Assembly: GCF_001641695.1 (NCBI RefSeq)
Contig: NZ_LSEF01000028.1
Coordinates: 38,122-102,121 of the forward strand
Length of the DNA: 64,000 nucleotides
Reading direction: 5' to 3'
From: Bradyrhizobium neotropicale
GTDB taxonomy: Bacteria; Pseudomonadota; Alphaproteobacteria; Rhizobiales; Xanthobacteraceae
Below are positions 52,365 through 60,407 of the stretch, one piece after another. Each line of letters opens with the position of its first letter. Positions within the stretch are counted from its first letter, which is position 1. The notes under the pieces were generated by a model. The model was given only the letters and a program-made list of their open reading frames with translations, searched no databases and was not told the origin of the DNA. The translations under genes and the position numbers were made by a program.

Positions 52365-52958
52365 ATGATCGCCGAATCTCCCCGCTCACCCCTTCGCCTG
52401 CTTGCCCGGTTGGTCCCGGTGCTGGTGGTCGCCCTGCTGTGCCTCTGGAATGGCCCGGCATCGGCCGACTTCCGCCTCTGCAACAACACCTCGAGCCGGG
52501 TCGGCATCGCGCTGGGCTACAAGGACGCCGACGGCTGGACCACCGAGGGCTGGTGGAACATCTCGTCCCGCTCCTGCGAGACGCTGCTCAGGGGCACGCT
52601 GGTTGCCCGCTACTACTACATCTACGCGATCGACTACGACCGCGGCGGCGAGTGGTCCGGGCAGGCCTTCATGTGCTCGCGCGACAAGGAATTCACCATC
52701 CGCGGCACCGAGGACTGCCTGGCGCGCGGCTACGACCGGACCGGCTTCTTCGAGGTCGACACCGGCGAGCAGCGGGCCTGGACCGTGCAGCTCACCGACG
52801 CCAACGAGCAGCCCCCGCAGCAGCGGGTACCCGGCCTGCCGGGCCCGGTTGGCCCGGGCGGCGTTCCGGGTTTGCCCAATAGCCCGCCGGGTGCTACGCC
52901 CCCGCCCTCGCCTGGCCTCCCGCCAGGCGCCCCTCTCCCGCCTGGGAATAAGCCATGA
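52365..52958 (+). CDS. DUF1036 exported protein with collagen-like Pro/Gly tail
   Basis: 197-residue exported protein. Signal peptide (LVPVLVVALLCLWNGPASA), then the DUF1036 domain: DFRLCNNTSSRVGIALGYKD, TEGWWNISSRSCETLLRG, RYYYIYAIDYDRGGEW and FMCSRDKEFTIRGTEDC with paired cysteines. The last ~50 residues are Pro/Gly-rich (GLPGPVGPGGVPGLP) and look disordered or collagen-like. It overlaps pyk by 4 bp (ATGA), so the two are translationally coupled, which is an unexpected pairing. Confidence 0.87.
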   Translation: MIAESPRSPLRLLARLVPVLVVALLCLWNGPASADFRLCNNTSSRVGIALGYKDADGWTTEGWWNISSRSCETLLRGTLVARYYYIYAIDYDRGGEWSGQAFMCSRDKEFTIRGTEDCLARGYDRTGFFEVDTGEQRAWTVQLTDANEQPPQQRVPGLPGPVGPGGVPGLPNSPPGATPPPSPGLPPGAPLPPGNKP

Positions 52959-54391
52959 GGCGTCTTCGCCGTATCAAGATTCTCGCGACCCTGGGACCCG
53001 CCTCTTCAGACCTCGCGATGATCCGCCGCCTGTTCGAGGCCGGCGCCGACCTTTTCCGGATCAATATGAGCCACACCCCGCATGACAAGATGCGGGAGCT
53101 GGTGGCGACCATCCGCAACGTCGAGAGCAGCTACGGCCGGCCGATCGGCATTCTGGTCGACCTCCAGGGGCCGAAGCTCAGGCTCGGCGCCTTCGCCGAG
53201 GGCTCGGTCCAGCTCCAGAACGGCCAGACCTTCACCCTCGATTCCGACAAGGCACCGGGCGATTCCACGCGCGTCCATCTCCCGCATCCGGAGATTCTCG
53301 CCGCCTTGCGGCCGGGCCATGCGCTCCTGCTCGATGACGGCAAGGTGCGGCTGATCGCGGAGGAAACCTCGAAAGAGCATGCAGTGACGCGTGTCGTGGT
53401 CGGCGGCAAGATGTCGGACCGCAAGGGCGTCAGCCTGCCGGATACGGACCTGGCGGTCTCGGCGATGACCCAGAAGGACCGCGCCGACCTCGAGGCGGCG
53501 CTGACGACCGGCGTCGACTGGATCGCGCTGTCCTTCGTGCAGCGCGCCGACGACGTGATCGAAGCCAAGAAGATGATCCGCGGCCGCGCCGCCGTGATGG
53601 CCAAGATCGAGAAGCCGCAGGCGATCGATCGCCTCGCCGACATCATCGAGGCCTCCGACGCGCTGATGGTGGCGCGCGGCGACCTCGGCGTCGAGCTGCC
53701 GCTGGAGCGCGTGCCGAGCCTGCAGAAGCAGATGACGCGCATGGCGCGCCGCGCCGGCAAGCCGGTGGTGATCGCCACGCAGATGTTGGAATCGATGATC
53801 CAGGCACCGGTGCCGACCCGCGCCGAGGTCTCGGACGTCGCCACCGCCGTCTATGAAGGCGCCGACGCCATCATGCTGTCGGCGGAATCGGCCGCCGGAA
53901 AATTCCCGGTCGAGGCGGTCTCGACCATGAACCGCATCGGCGAGGAGGTCGAACGCGACCCGACCTATCATTCCATGGTCGCGGCACAGCGGCCCTCACC
54001 TGAATCCACCGCGGGCGATGCCATCGCGGATGCCGCGCGGCAGATCGCCGAAACGCTCGACCTGCCGGCCCTGATCTGCTGGACCAGCTCAGGTTCGACC
54101 GCCGTCCGCGTCGCGCGCGAACGGCCGAAGCCGCCGATCGTGGCGATTACGCCGAACATCACGGCCGGCCGCCGGCTCGCGGTGGTCTGGGGCGTGCACT
54201 GTGTGGTCGCCGAGGATGCGCGCGACCAGGACGACATGGTGAGCCGCGCCGGCCAGATCGCGTTTCGGGATGGGTTCGTCCGCGCCGGCCAGCGCGTGAT
54301 CATCGTCGCCGGCGTGCCGCTCGGCATTCCCGGCACCACCAACATGGTGCGCATCGCCTCCGTCGGCCCCGAGGGCGACGCGAATATGTGA
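52955..54391 (+). CDS. pyk: Pyruvate kinase
   Basis: 478-residue glycolytic enzyme turning phosphoenolpyruvate and ADP into pyruvate and ATP. Landmarks are KILATLGPASSDLAMIRRLFEAGADLFRINMSH, VDLQGPKLRLG, AKIEKPQAIDRL (catalytic Lys), VARGDLGVELPLERVP and VIATQMLESMIQAPVPTRAEVSDVATAVYEGADAIMLSAESA (metal and substrate ligands). The start overlaps the DUF1036 gene by 4 bp. A half-copy of an intergenic repeat follows the stop. Confidence 0.97.
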   Translation: MRRLRRIKILATLGPASSDLAMIRRLFEAGADLFRINMSHTPHDKMRELVATIRNVESSYGRPIGILVDLQGPKLRLGAFAEGSVQLQNGQTFTLDSDKAPGDSTRVHLPHPEILAALRPGHALLLDDGKVRLIAEETSKEHAVTRVVVGGKMSDRKGVSLPDTDLAVSAMTQKDRADLEAALTTGVDWIALSFVQRADDVIEAKKMIRGRAAVMAKIEKPQAIDRLADIIEASDALMVARGDLGVELPLERVPSLQKQMTRMARRAGKPVVIATQMLESMIQAPVPTRAEVSDVATAVYEGADAIMLSAESAAGKFPVEAVSTMNRIGEEVERDPTYHSMVAAQRPSPESTAGDAIADAARQIAETLDLPALICWTSSGSTAVRVARERPKPPIVAITPNITAGRRLAVVWGVHCVVAEDARDQDDMVSRAGQIAFRDGFVRAGQRVIIVAGVPLGIPGTTNMVRIASVGPEGDANM

Positions 54392-54394
54392 GGC

Positions 54395-54440
54395 TCCCGT
54401 CTTCCGGGGCGCTCGCGCATTCGCGGGCGAACCCGGAATC
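54395..54440. repeat. Half copy of CCGGAATCC-type intergenic repeat after pyk
   Basis: CGTCTTCCGGGGCGCTCGCG to GAACCCGGAATCC resembles the left arm of the repeats at 8872 and 21068, but the right arm is missing. A decayed copy. Confidence 0.5.
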
Positions 54441-54663
54441 CGGGGATTGGGGCGCGTCCGACGATGCTGGCCTGATCGCGCCGCAAGAAATATCGAAAAC
54501 AACCCCATGCAAAGTAGCCGGTGACGGCCCGGCATGATGCCTTGCGAATCTCACGAGGGCGGCATGGCGCCACCATCGGCGTGCGGCGGTCTTTCGAAAA
54601 CTCACTCTCGGACAGCAGCTTAAACGCGATGGGGTCCCATGCCGCTTCGATCGGGCGCCGGCC

Positions 54664-55344
54664 TTAAGCCCCTACCAGCGCCTTTGCGGTCGGTAGCAGC
54701 GTCTGCTGCACCACGAGGCCACGGGCGCGGGCGTCCATGACGCCGACGGCGCGCAGCGCGAGCAGCGTCACGGTCTGCACGGCATCGCGCATCTTTGCGG
54801 GATCTTCGAGATTGTCGGGGGCGAGCGGCCCGACCAGCGCCTCATGCAGCGCGCCGAGCAGCGCGGTCGCGGCAAGCGCGGTGTCCTGGGCCGGCAGGTG
54901 GCCGGCGCGCACCGCGGCCTCGATCCGGGCGGCGATCTCGCCCGCGATCTCGCGCCGGCTGGCAAGTCTGGAGGCGCTGACATCGACGTCGACCGGCTCG
55001 GCCAGGATGCCCCAGGCCAGTCGGCGCTGGGACAGGGTGTGGACGGCGACCGTGGTGACGGCGGCCGCCAGCGCCGAGGACGGGCCCGGCGCGGCATCGG
55101 CCGCCCGGCGGATCGCCGCGAGCTCGTCGCGGGAGACCTCGGCGATCAATTCGGAGATCAGGTCGGCCTTGGAGGGGAAGTAGCGATAGACGGTTCCGGC
55201 CGCGACATTGGCCCGAACCGCGACTGGCGCGATCTGCACCGCCGCCATCCCGCCTTCCGCCGCCGCCTCGCGCGCCGCCGCGAGAATGGCGCTGCGCCGG
55301 GCCGCAAGGCGCTTAACCACTTGATGCGTCCGCCGATAAACCAT
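54664..55344 (-). CDS. TetR-family transcriptional regulator
   Basis: 226-residue regulator with an N-terminal TetR helix-turn-helix (ARRSAILAAAREAAAEGGMAAVQIAPVAVRANVAAGTVYRYFPSKADLI, about residues 12-62) and an alpha-helical ligand domain. The start at 55344 follows AGGA eight bases upstream; longer frames are discarded. A 283-bp region lies before it, with no target gene obvious next to it; the divergent PAP2 gene is the nearest candidate. Confidence 0.88.
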   Translation of the reverse strand: MVYRRTHQVVKRLAARRSAILAAAREAAAEGGMAAVQIAPVAVRANVAAGTVYRYFPSKADLISELIAEVSRDELAAIRRAADAAPGPSSALAAAVTTVAVHTLSQRRLAWGILAEPVDVDVSASRLASRREIAGEIAARIEAAVRAGHLPAQDTALAATALLGALHEALVGPLAPDNLEDPAKMRDAVQTVTLLALRAVGVMDARARGLVVQQTLLPTAKALVGA

Positions 55345-55627
55345 GGCGCGCTTCCTGTCCCACCCACGCCGACCGCATGCCCTGCGCCCGAACGCTTCGT
55401 CACCAATTTCGCTGCAAATCGCCCCCAAGAACTGAACAACTATTCAGAGCGAATGACAAGAAGCAAATGCGCGGAGCCGCAATCCACGCAACGCGGTTTG
55501 GACGTTCCGCTGGACCATCTCTTGGACGTCTAAAACTGCAGCGAATCTCTTGGCGAATGGCTGACTACAATTCTTACCGCCATCTTAAAGCGGGCCCGCG
55601 ATTGTACGGCATCAATTTCGGTGCAGC

Positions 55628-56605
55628 ATGATCGATACGGACGCCCGAACCGCCTGGCAGCTCTTCCACGTGAACTGGCTTCCCATCGCAGCCATGGGCA
55701 GCCTGCTGGCGCTCGGCCTCGCCTTCACGGGGCTTCGGCTCGAGCCGATCGCCTACGGCGTGACGCTGGCGATCGCAGCTGTACTGCTCGCCGTTACCTA
55801 TCTTCATCAGATGACCAAAGGCGAGCGCGCCGATCCAAAGCTGGTGTTCTCGCTCGGCACGATCGGTCAGGTCATTCTCACCTGCGCCATCGTGGGCCCG
55901 CTGAGCTTTGTCGCGGGCAACATGGGCTGGCCGCTGCAGGACCACGCGCTGCTTGCGATCGATCGCGCGCTTGGCATGGATCCCGAACCGATCGCCCGCT
56001 ATGTCAACGACCATCCGTGGCTCGCCGACGTCCTGTCGCGCGGCTACGGACTGATCAAATGGCCGCTGCTCGCCATCCCCATCGTGCTGGCGCTGACGGC
56101 GCGCTATGTGCGCCTACAACTGTTCATGCTCGCGATGAGCCTCGCGCTCGCGATCACCATCGCGATCTCGGCCGTCGTCCCGGCGATCGGCACCTATTAC
56201 GGACTGCAATTGCCGGCGGCCCACTTCCCCGACATCAACACCGCGATCTATGCCGGGCAGCTGCGCGACATCCTCGCCTTGCGCGACGGAAGCCTGCACG
56301 AGCTCAAACTGTTCAAGCTCTCCGGCATCGTCTCGTTCCCGAGCTTTCACGCCGCCTCAGCCGTGCTCTACATGTGGGCGCTGTGGCCGGTGCGCCGCAT
56401 CGGCGGCATCGCCGCCGCGCTCAACCTCTTGATGATCGCCGCGACGCCGGTGATCGGCGCGCACTACATGATCGATGTCATCGGGGGCATTGCACTCGCC
56501 GCGGCGTCGATTTGGGCCGCAAAATGCTATCTCTCATGGATGAGCCGCGCGTCGGACGACGTTGCGAAGGACGCGTCACCCGCCTGGCAGCCAGGCCTCG
56601 GCTAG
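55628..56605 (+). CDS. PAP2-superfamily membrane phosphatase/transferase
   Basis: 325-residue membrane protein with about seven helices. The phosphatase motifs are in the second half: SFPSFHAASAVLYMWALWPVR (motif with catalytic His) and TPVIGAHYMIDVIGGIALA (His and Asp). The layout is like the Aur1/Ipt1-type PAP2 subgroup (inositolphosphotransferase-like), acting on lipid phosphates in the membrane. The natural substrate is unknown. An intergenic repeat follows. Confidence 0.87.
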   Translation: MIDTDARTAWQLFHVNWLPIAAMGSLLALGLAFTGLRLEPIAYGVTLAIAAVLLAVTYLHQMTKGERADPKLVFSLGTIGQVILTCAIVGPLSFVAGNMGWPLQDHALLAIDRALGMDPEPIARYVNDHPWLADVLSRGYGLIKWPLLAIPIVLALTARYVRLQLFMLAMSLALAITIAISAVVPAIGTYYGLQLPAAHFPDINTAIYAGQLRDILALRDGSLHELKLFKLSGIVSFPSFHAASAVLYMWALWPVRRIGGIAAALNLLMIAATPVIGAHYMIDVIGGIALAAASIWAAKCYLSWMSRASDDVAKDASPAWQPGLG

Positions 56606-56612
56606 AGCTACC

Positions 56613-56706
56613 GTAGGGTCGGCAAAGGCGCGTAGCGCCGTGCCCACCAGCATTCTCGCAGTTCAAGATTTTCAATGGTGGGCACGCTTCGCTTTGCTCA
56701 CCATAC
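56613..56706. repeat. GTAGGGTGGGCAAAG-family repeat, copy 2
   Basis: Starts GTAGGGTCGGCAAAG and closes GCTTTGCTCACCATAC, with inner GTGCCCACCA and TGGTGGGCAC arms. Slightly diverged from 13144-13234. Lies between the PAP2 gene and the pilin terminator. Confidence 0.82.
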
Positions 56707-56730
56707 CAGCACGAAATCACCGCCCAAAAG

Positions 56731-56762
56731 AAAAGAGCCCCGTCCAGGACGGGGCTCTTTTG
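56731..56762. terminator. Intrinsic terminator after the Flp pilin gene
   Basis: AGAGCCCCGT and ACGGGGCTCT form a perfect 10-bp stem with a five-base loop. It has a T-run on the right and an A-run on the left, so it works in both directions. It is about 20 bp after the pilin stop on the minus strand. Confidence 0.9.
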
Positions 56763-56780
56763 ATTCCAGTTCGTCTGGCC

Positions 56781-56945
56781 TTACTTGAGGCTGGACGAGA
56801 TCGAGCCGAACTTGGCGTTCAGCGTGGTGCCGAGGCTATTGACGACGGTGATGATTGCCAGCGCGATGCCGGCAGCGATCAGACCGTACTCAATAGCGGT
56901 GGCGCCGGATTCATCCTTCGCGAAACGCGCAACGAGGTTCTTCAT
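56781..56945 (-). CDS. flp: Flp/Fap-type (type IVb) pilin
   Basis: 54-residue pilin: MKNLVARFAKDESG, then the Flp hydrophobic segment ATAIEYGLIAAGIALAIITVV with the conserved Glu of the E-Y motif and a short tail. Processing is expected at G14/A15 (SG/ATAIEY). The gene is not near tad/cpa assembly genes in this window. Ends with a strong terminator. ATG 56945 is chosen as it starts the typical leader; upstream codons are discarded. Confidence 0.92.
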   Translation of the reverse strand: MKNLVARFAKDESGATAIEYGLIAAGIALAIITVVNSLGTTLNAKFGSISSSLK

Positions 56946-57238
56946 AGACTGCTCCAAAGAGTACACGAGGCTACAACTGGTCTGGTCTCTTGGCTTCCCA
57001 GCGCCGCCTGACCATGGAACCGACTGTAAATGCAAAGAATTGCGCCGCAGTTAACTCGACCGCGTAAAGACGGGGCGGTTTGCGTGTATTCGCCGATGGT
57101 AAATCGAAATTGAAAACGATCGGTTAAATAGTAGGGATTTGAAACCGCGCTGCGTGCGCCGATTTACCCGAAGTTATGACCGCCATGGTCCAATGCCGCC
57201 CGGCCAACCGGAAAGAACAGGCAGGACGTCAAGGCGGC

Positions 57239-58729
57239 ATGTCCCTCTCCTTCACCAACAGCATTGCGGTCCACGGCCGCGCGCGAGCGCTGGTGCCGCT
57301 GTGCGTCGGCGCCGGCGCCTATCTCTTCTTCCTTTATGTCGGCGACACGCTGCTGCAGGACTCCGACTCGTTCTGGCAGATCAAGATCGGGCAGTGGATC
57401 CTCGATCATCAGGCGATGCCCTATACCGATTTCTATTCCTTCACACGGCCAGGTGAGCCCTGGATCTCGACGTCGTGGCTGTCGCAGGTGATGTTCGCAC
57501 TGTCCTACGCGCAGTGGGAGTGGGCCGGTCCGGTGATCCTCACTGCGCTTGCGGTGGCGCTGTCGGCGGCGATCTTCGTCTATCTGCTCGACGCACATCT
57601 CGAGATTCCACGCTCCGTGCTGTTCGCGATGCTCGCGGTCGTGCTGTCGCTGCATCACATTCTGGCGCGCCCGCACATCCTGGCGCTGCCCGTCATGATC
57701 GCGTGGGTCGGCATGCTGATGGCGGCGGCCGATCGCAGGGGCACACCGTCCTGGTACTGGCTGCCACTGATGTCGCTGTGGTCGAACCTGCATGGCGGCT
57801 TCGTGCTGGGCCTCGCGCTGATCGGCCCGACCGCGCTCGTGGCGATCTGGGGCATTGAGTCCGGCAAGCAGGTCCGGCTGCTGCTGCGCTGGTTCCTGTT
57901 CGGTGTCGCCGCGATGGGAGCTGCTTGCGTCACGCCCTATGGCTGGCGAACGCTGCTTGGCGCGACGAACATCCTCAATCTCGGCGAACTGCTCTCGGTC
58001 ATCTCGGAATGGATGCCGGCGAATTTCGCCTCCTTCACCGCGTTCGAGGGCGCGCTGTTCGGCCTGATCGCGATCGGCCTTTTCCGTGGCCTCACGCTTT
58101 CCCCACCGCGCATTCTCCTGATCCTGCTGCTGACCTGGATGGGACTGACCCATGTCAGGAGCATCGAGGCCTTTGCCTTCCTGGTGCCGCTGGTGCTGGC
58201 CAAGCCGCTCGGCGAACAATCACCGTGGCCCGAGCTGGACGCGACGGGCGGCGAGAGCTGGCCAGCCCGCTATGTCACGGCACTCGGCGCGCTGATGATC
58301 GTCGGTGCCGCCTGGACCTCGACATCGATCTACTTGTCGCATCATCGCTTCAGCTTCACGATGGAGCAGACGCCGGTTGCCGCCATCGACCTGCTCGAAC
58401 AGCGCAAGGCACAGCGCATCTTCAACGCCTACCAGTTCGGCGGCTATTTGATCTCGCGCGACATTCCGGTGTTCGTCGACGGCCGCGCCGAGCTCTATGG
58501 CGAGAAGTTCGTGATGGACTTCTTCAAGGCGGTGGAGGTCAAGAAGCTCGACAACCTGACGCGGCTGCTCGACGAATACAAGATCGACGCCACGCTGCTG
58601 GTTGCTGATGCCCCGGCGGCGCAGGTGCTGGATCACATCAAGGGCTGGAAGCGGCTCTACGCGGACAAAATTGCCGTGATCCATGTACGGGACGAATCGG
58701 AAGGCGCGGCCGCGCCGCCGTCGAAGTGA
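57239..58729 (+). CDS. Polytopic membrane protein (GT39-like, unknown function)
   Basis: 496-residue membrane protein with about ten helices and a ~100-residue soluble C terminus (NAYQFGGYLISRDIPVFVDGRAELYGEKFVMDFF). The first loop has DSDSFWQIKIGQWILDHQAMPYTDFYSFTRPGEPW, resembling the DxD-containing loop of GT39-like glycosyltransferases and DUF2029/YfhO-like proteins. A lipid-linked sugar transferase role is possible but not shown. ATG 57239 follows AAGGCGGC; longer starts exist upstream. Single gene. Confidence 0.72.
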   Translation: MSLSFTNSIAVHGRARALVPLCVGAGAYLFFLYVGDTLLQDSDSFWQIKIGQWILDHQAMPYTDFYSFTRPGEPWISTSWLSQVMFALSYAQWEWAGPVILTALAVALSAAIFVYLLDAHLEIPRSVLFAMLAVVLSLHHILARPHILALPVMIAWVGMLMAAADRRGTPSWYWLPLMSLWSNLHGGFVLGLALIGPTALVAIWGIESGKQVRLLLRWFLFGVAAMGAACVTPYGWRTLLGATNILNLGELLSVISEWMPANFASFTAFEGALFGLIAIGLFRGLTLSPPRILLILLLTWMGLTHVRSIEAFAFLVPLVLAKPLGEQSPWPELDATGGESWPARYVTALGALMIVGAAWTSTSIYLSHHRFSFTMEQTPVAAIDLLEQRKAQRIFNAYQFGGYLISRDIPVFVDGRAELYGEKFVMDFFKAVEVKKLDNLTRLLDEYKIDATLLVADAPAAQVLDHIKGWKRLYADKIAVIHVRDESEGAAAPPSK

Positions 58730-58860
58730 GGGCGTAGCTTTGGGCCGGCCCGCGCAAAAGTGAGATGTCCGCTTCCAGGCGTGAAGCAAACTCGACTTGG
58801 ACACCGGCGGTGTCGCGGTTTGACCCATTTCCGACATCGCCCGTGTTAGGATGCCTGGGC
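58730..58860. other. Degenerate repetitive patch after the membrane-protein gene
   Basis: Contains the words TGAGATGTCCGCTTCCAGG and GACCCATTTCCGACATCG, which appear in many rhizobial genomes as scattered intergenic repeats that are often mis-called as small proteins (for example on the minus strand here as MSEMGQTATPP). A shorter similar word (TTTTGACCCCAACCCGACAT) recurs near 59214. No gene is supported. Confidence 0.5.
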
Positions 58861-59103
58861 CGTCTCGTTCGTGGTGAGGCTGCTGCTGCGGCGCTGAGCT
58901 ATCATGTGGGCTCGCGCATTGCTGATGGGCTCTATCCAGGCCAGGTTCGCGGTTCACCGCACATGTTTCTGGAACTGCCGTTCGCAGTTGCCGTGCCAAA
59001 AGGTATGCGAGCTGAACTGCTCGCGCGCCTGAACGCTGGAATTGCTTCGATACGCGCAGACGGTACATGGCATCAGATCAACGAGCACTGGCGAACGGAA
59101 TAG
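58861..59103 (+). pseudogene. Remnant of an SBP_bac_3-type solute-binding protein
   Basis: About 80 codons remain open, ending HMFLELPFAVAVPKGM, RAELLARLNAGIASIRADGTWHQINEHW, which is the typical C terminus of amino-acid-type periplasmic binding proteins or of sensor domains derived from them. The upstream two thirds of such a protein is missing; instead the sequence before 58861 is unrelated repetitive DNA. So this is a truncated leftover, not a working gene. The nearest genes give no clue to its origin. Confidence 0.65.
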
Positions 59104-59236
59104 CATTCATCTGAATGCCGGCTCGTGGCCCATCAGCGAAGTGGCCGTGCGCTTTGTCGAGTCCGGACACGGGGGTATAGCGGATTGGATTTGCGCACGG
59201 TGAGTTCTTCGCGTTTTGACCCCAACCCGACATGCG

Positions 59237-59250
59237 TTGATCTAAATCAA
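59237..59250 (+). promoter_or_regulatory. Perfect FixK2/FNR box with matching -10 before the SHOCT gene
   Basis: TTGATCTAAATCAA is a perfect TTGAT-N4-ATCAA palindrome, centred 83.5 bp before the ATG at 59327. If centred at -41.5 the transcript starts near 59285, and TAATAATA (59271-59278) falls at the -10 position. This is the best-formed class II FNR/FixK promoter in the window. Confidence 0.85.
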
Positions 59251-59326
59251 AAGCGGGCAGCGACCTTGAATAATAATAACAGTCGGCTGGTCTCTTGCAC
59301 TCCGTGACAGGCAAAGGGAGCGCGCA

Positions 59327-59710
59327 ATGTTGTTCTTTCAGGAGGGCTTCACCTATCGAAATTTTTTGCTGGACGCTCTCACGATATTCTTCCTCATCGT
59401 GTGGTTCTGGCTGCTTATTACTGTCGCTTCCGATCTATTCCGACGCCACGACATCTCCGGCTGGGTCAAGGCAATGTGGGTGATAGGATGGATCGTATTT
59501 CCATACATCGTCGTGCTTGCGTACTTGATCTTTCAGGGAAGAGGCATGGCGGAGCGTAACGTGCAACAAGTTCGGCAGGCACGCGACGAACTCAGGAGCG
59601 CAGTTGGGTTCAGCGTCGCAGATGAAATCGACAAGCTCAGTCGGCTGAAACAGGCAGGGTCGATCAGCGATGCCGAATTTACACGACTGCGCGCTCGGCT
59701 TGTTCAGTGA
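59327..59710 (+). CDS. SHOCT-domain membrane protein (PLDc_N-like) behind a FixK2 box
   Basis: 127-residue protein: two N-terminal transmembrane helices (about residues 15-38 and 50-72, with the PLDc_N-like WVKAMWVIGWIVFPYIVVLAYLIFQGRGMAERN) and a C-terminal SHOCT motif (DEIDKLSRLKQAGSISDAEFTRLRARLV). SHOCT modules mediate oligomerisation. GGGAG lies six bases before the ATG. A perfect TTGAT-N4-ATCAA box and a TAATAAT -10 precede it, so oxygen-limited induction is likely. Function unknown; the AhpD-like gene 232 bp downstream may follow on the same transcript. Confidence 0.85.
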   Translation: MLFFQEGFTYRNFLLDALTIFFLIVWFWLLITVASDLFRRHDISGWVKAMWVIGWIVFPYIVVLAYLIFQGRGMAERNVQQVRQARDELRSAVGFSVADEIDKLSRLKQAGSISDAEFTRLRARLVQ

Positions 59711-59942
59711 GCGCGCTTCCTCCCGCTGATATCCTTGCTGTGCCGCGCGCGCAGAGGTTCGAGGTTCCCTGACGGCAGTGCAAAATGCACTTTGTGCGAT
59801 ACTGGCCTTCGGCGGACGGCGGCTTCGCGCCCTTCAATTTTGGTTTGCACTGCTCAATCCGATTTTTCAGGGCTTGGCCGTTTCGTTTGCTGTTCGGGCA
59901 ACCATCGCTCCAGCCGTCATCAAGCAAGCGAGGAGTGCACTC

Positions 59943-60302
59943 ATGAAGAAAAATTACCTCGACATCACCAAGCGCATTTCCGGCGATTTGCGAAAACTGC
60001 GCCAAGATATCCCCGACACGATGAAGGCCTTCTCGGCGCTCGCGCAGGCAGCTGGCCGCGACGGTGCCCTGGACAAGAAGACCAAAGAACTGATCGCGCT
60101 TGCGATCGCGATTGCGACGCGCTGCGACGGCTGTATCGGCTTTCACATGGAAGCGCTGGTCAGGCTCGGTACCACCCGTCAGGAGGTGGAGGAAACCCTC
60201 GGCATGACCATCTATATGGGCGGCGGGCCGTCGCTGATGTACGCGGCGGACGCCATCTCGGCCTTCGAAGAATTTCAAGTGCAGTTGGGCGCTGCTGCCT
60301 GA
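59943..60302 (+). CDS. Carboxymuconolactone decarboxylase/AhpD-like protein
   Basis: 119-residue CMD-family protein. The redox pair and proton-relay motif is RCDGCIGFHMEAL (CxxC then His), the AhpD-type signature, with LDKKTKELIALAIAIATRC before it and EEVEETLGMTIYMGGGPSLMYA-like sequence after. Such proteins act as peroxidase partners or thiol oxidoreductases. ATG 59943 follows GGAG eight bases upstream and matches the family length; 55 upstream codons are discarded. Single gene downstream of the SHOCT gene. Confidence 0.88.
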   Translation: MKKNYLDITKRISGDLRKLRQDIPDTMKAFSALAQAAGRDGALDKKTKELIALAIAIATRCDGCIGFHMEALVRLGTTRQEVEETLGMTIYMGGGPSLMYAADAISAFEEFQVQLGAAA

Positions 60303-60407
60303 CCAGTAGACGCGAATCCATCCCGGCAGTGGGCGCCTACTTCGGCGCTATGGCGCGTGAATTCTCGGGTAAATGGCAGAAGACCAACGCTCATTCCACA
60401 TTGATCA

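Noticed and set aside
58743..58870. Small minus-strand protein starting MSEMGQ
   Set aside because: This sequence is a widespread intergenic repeat in rhizobia that is often mis-annotated; no ribosome site or conserved domain supports it.
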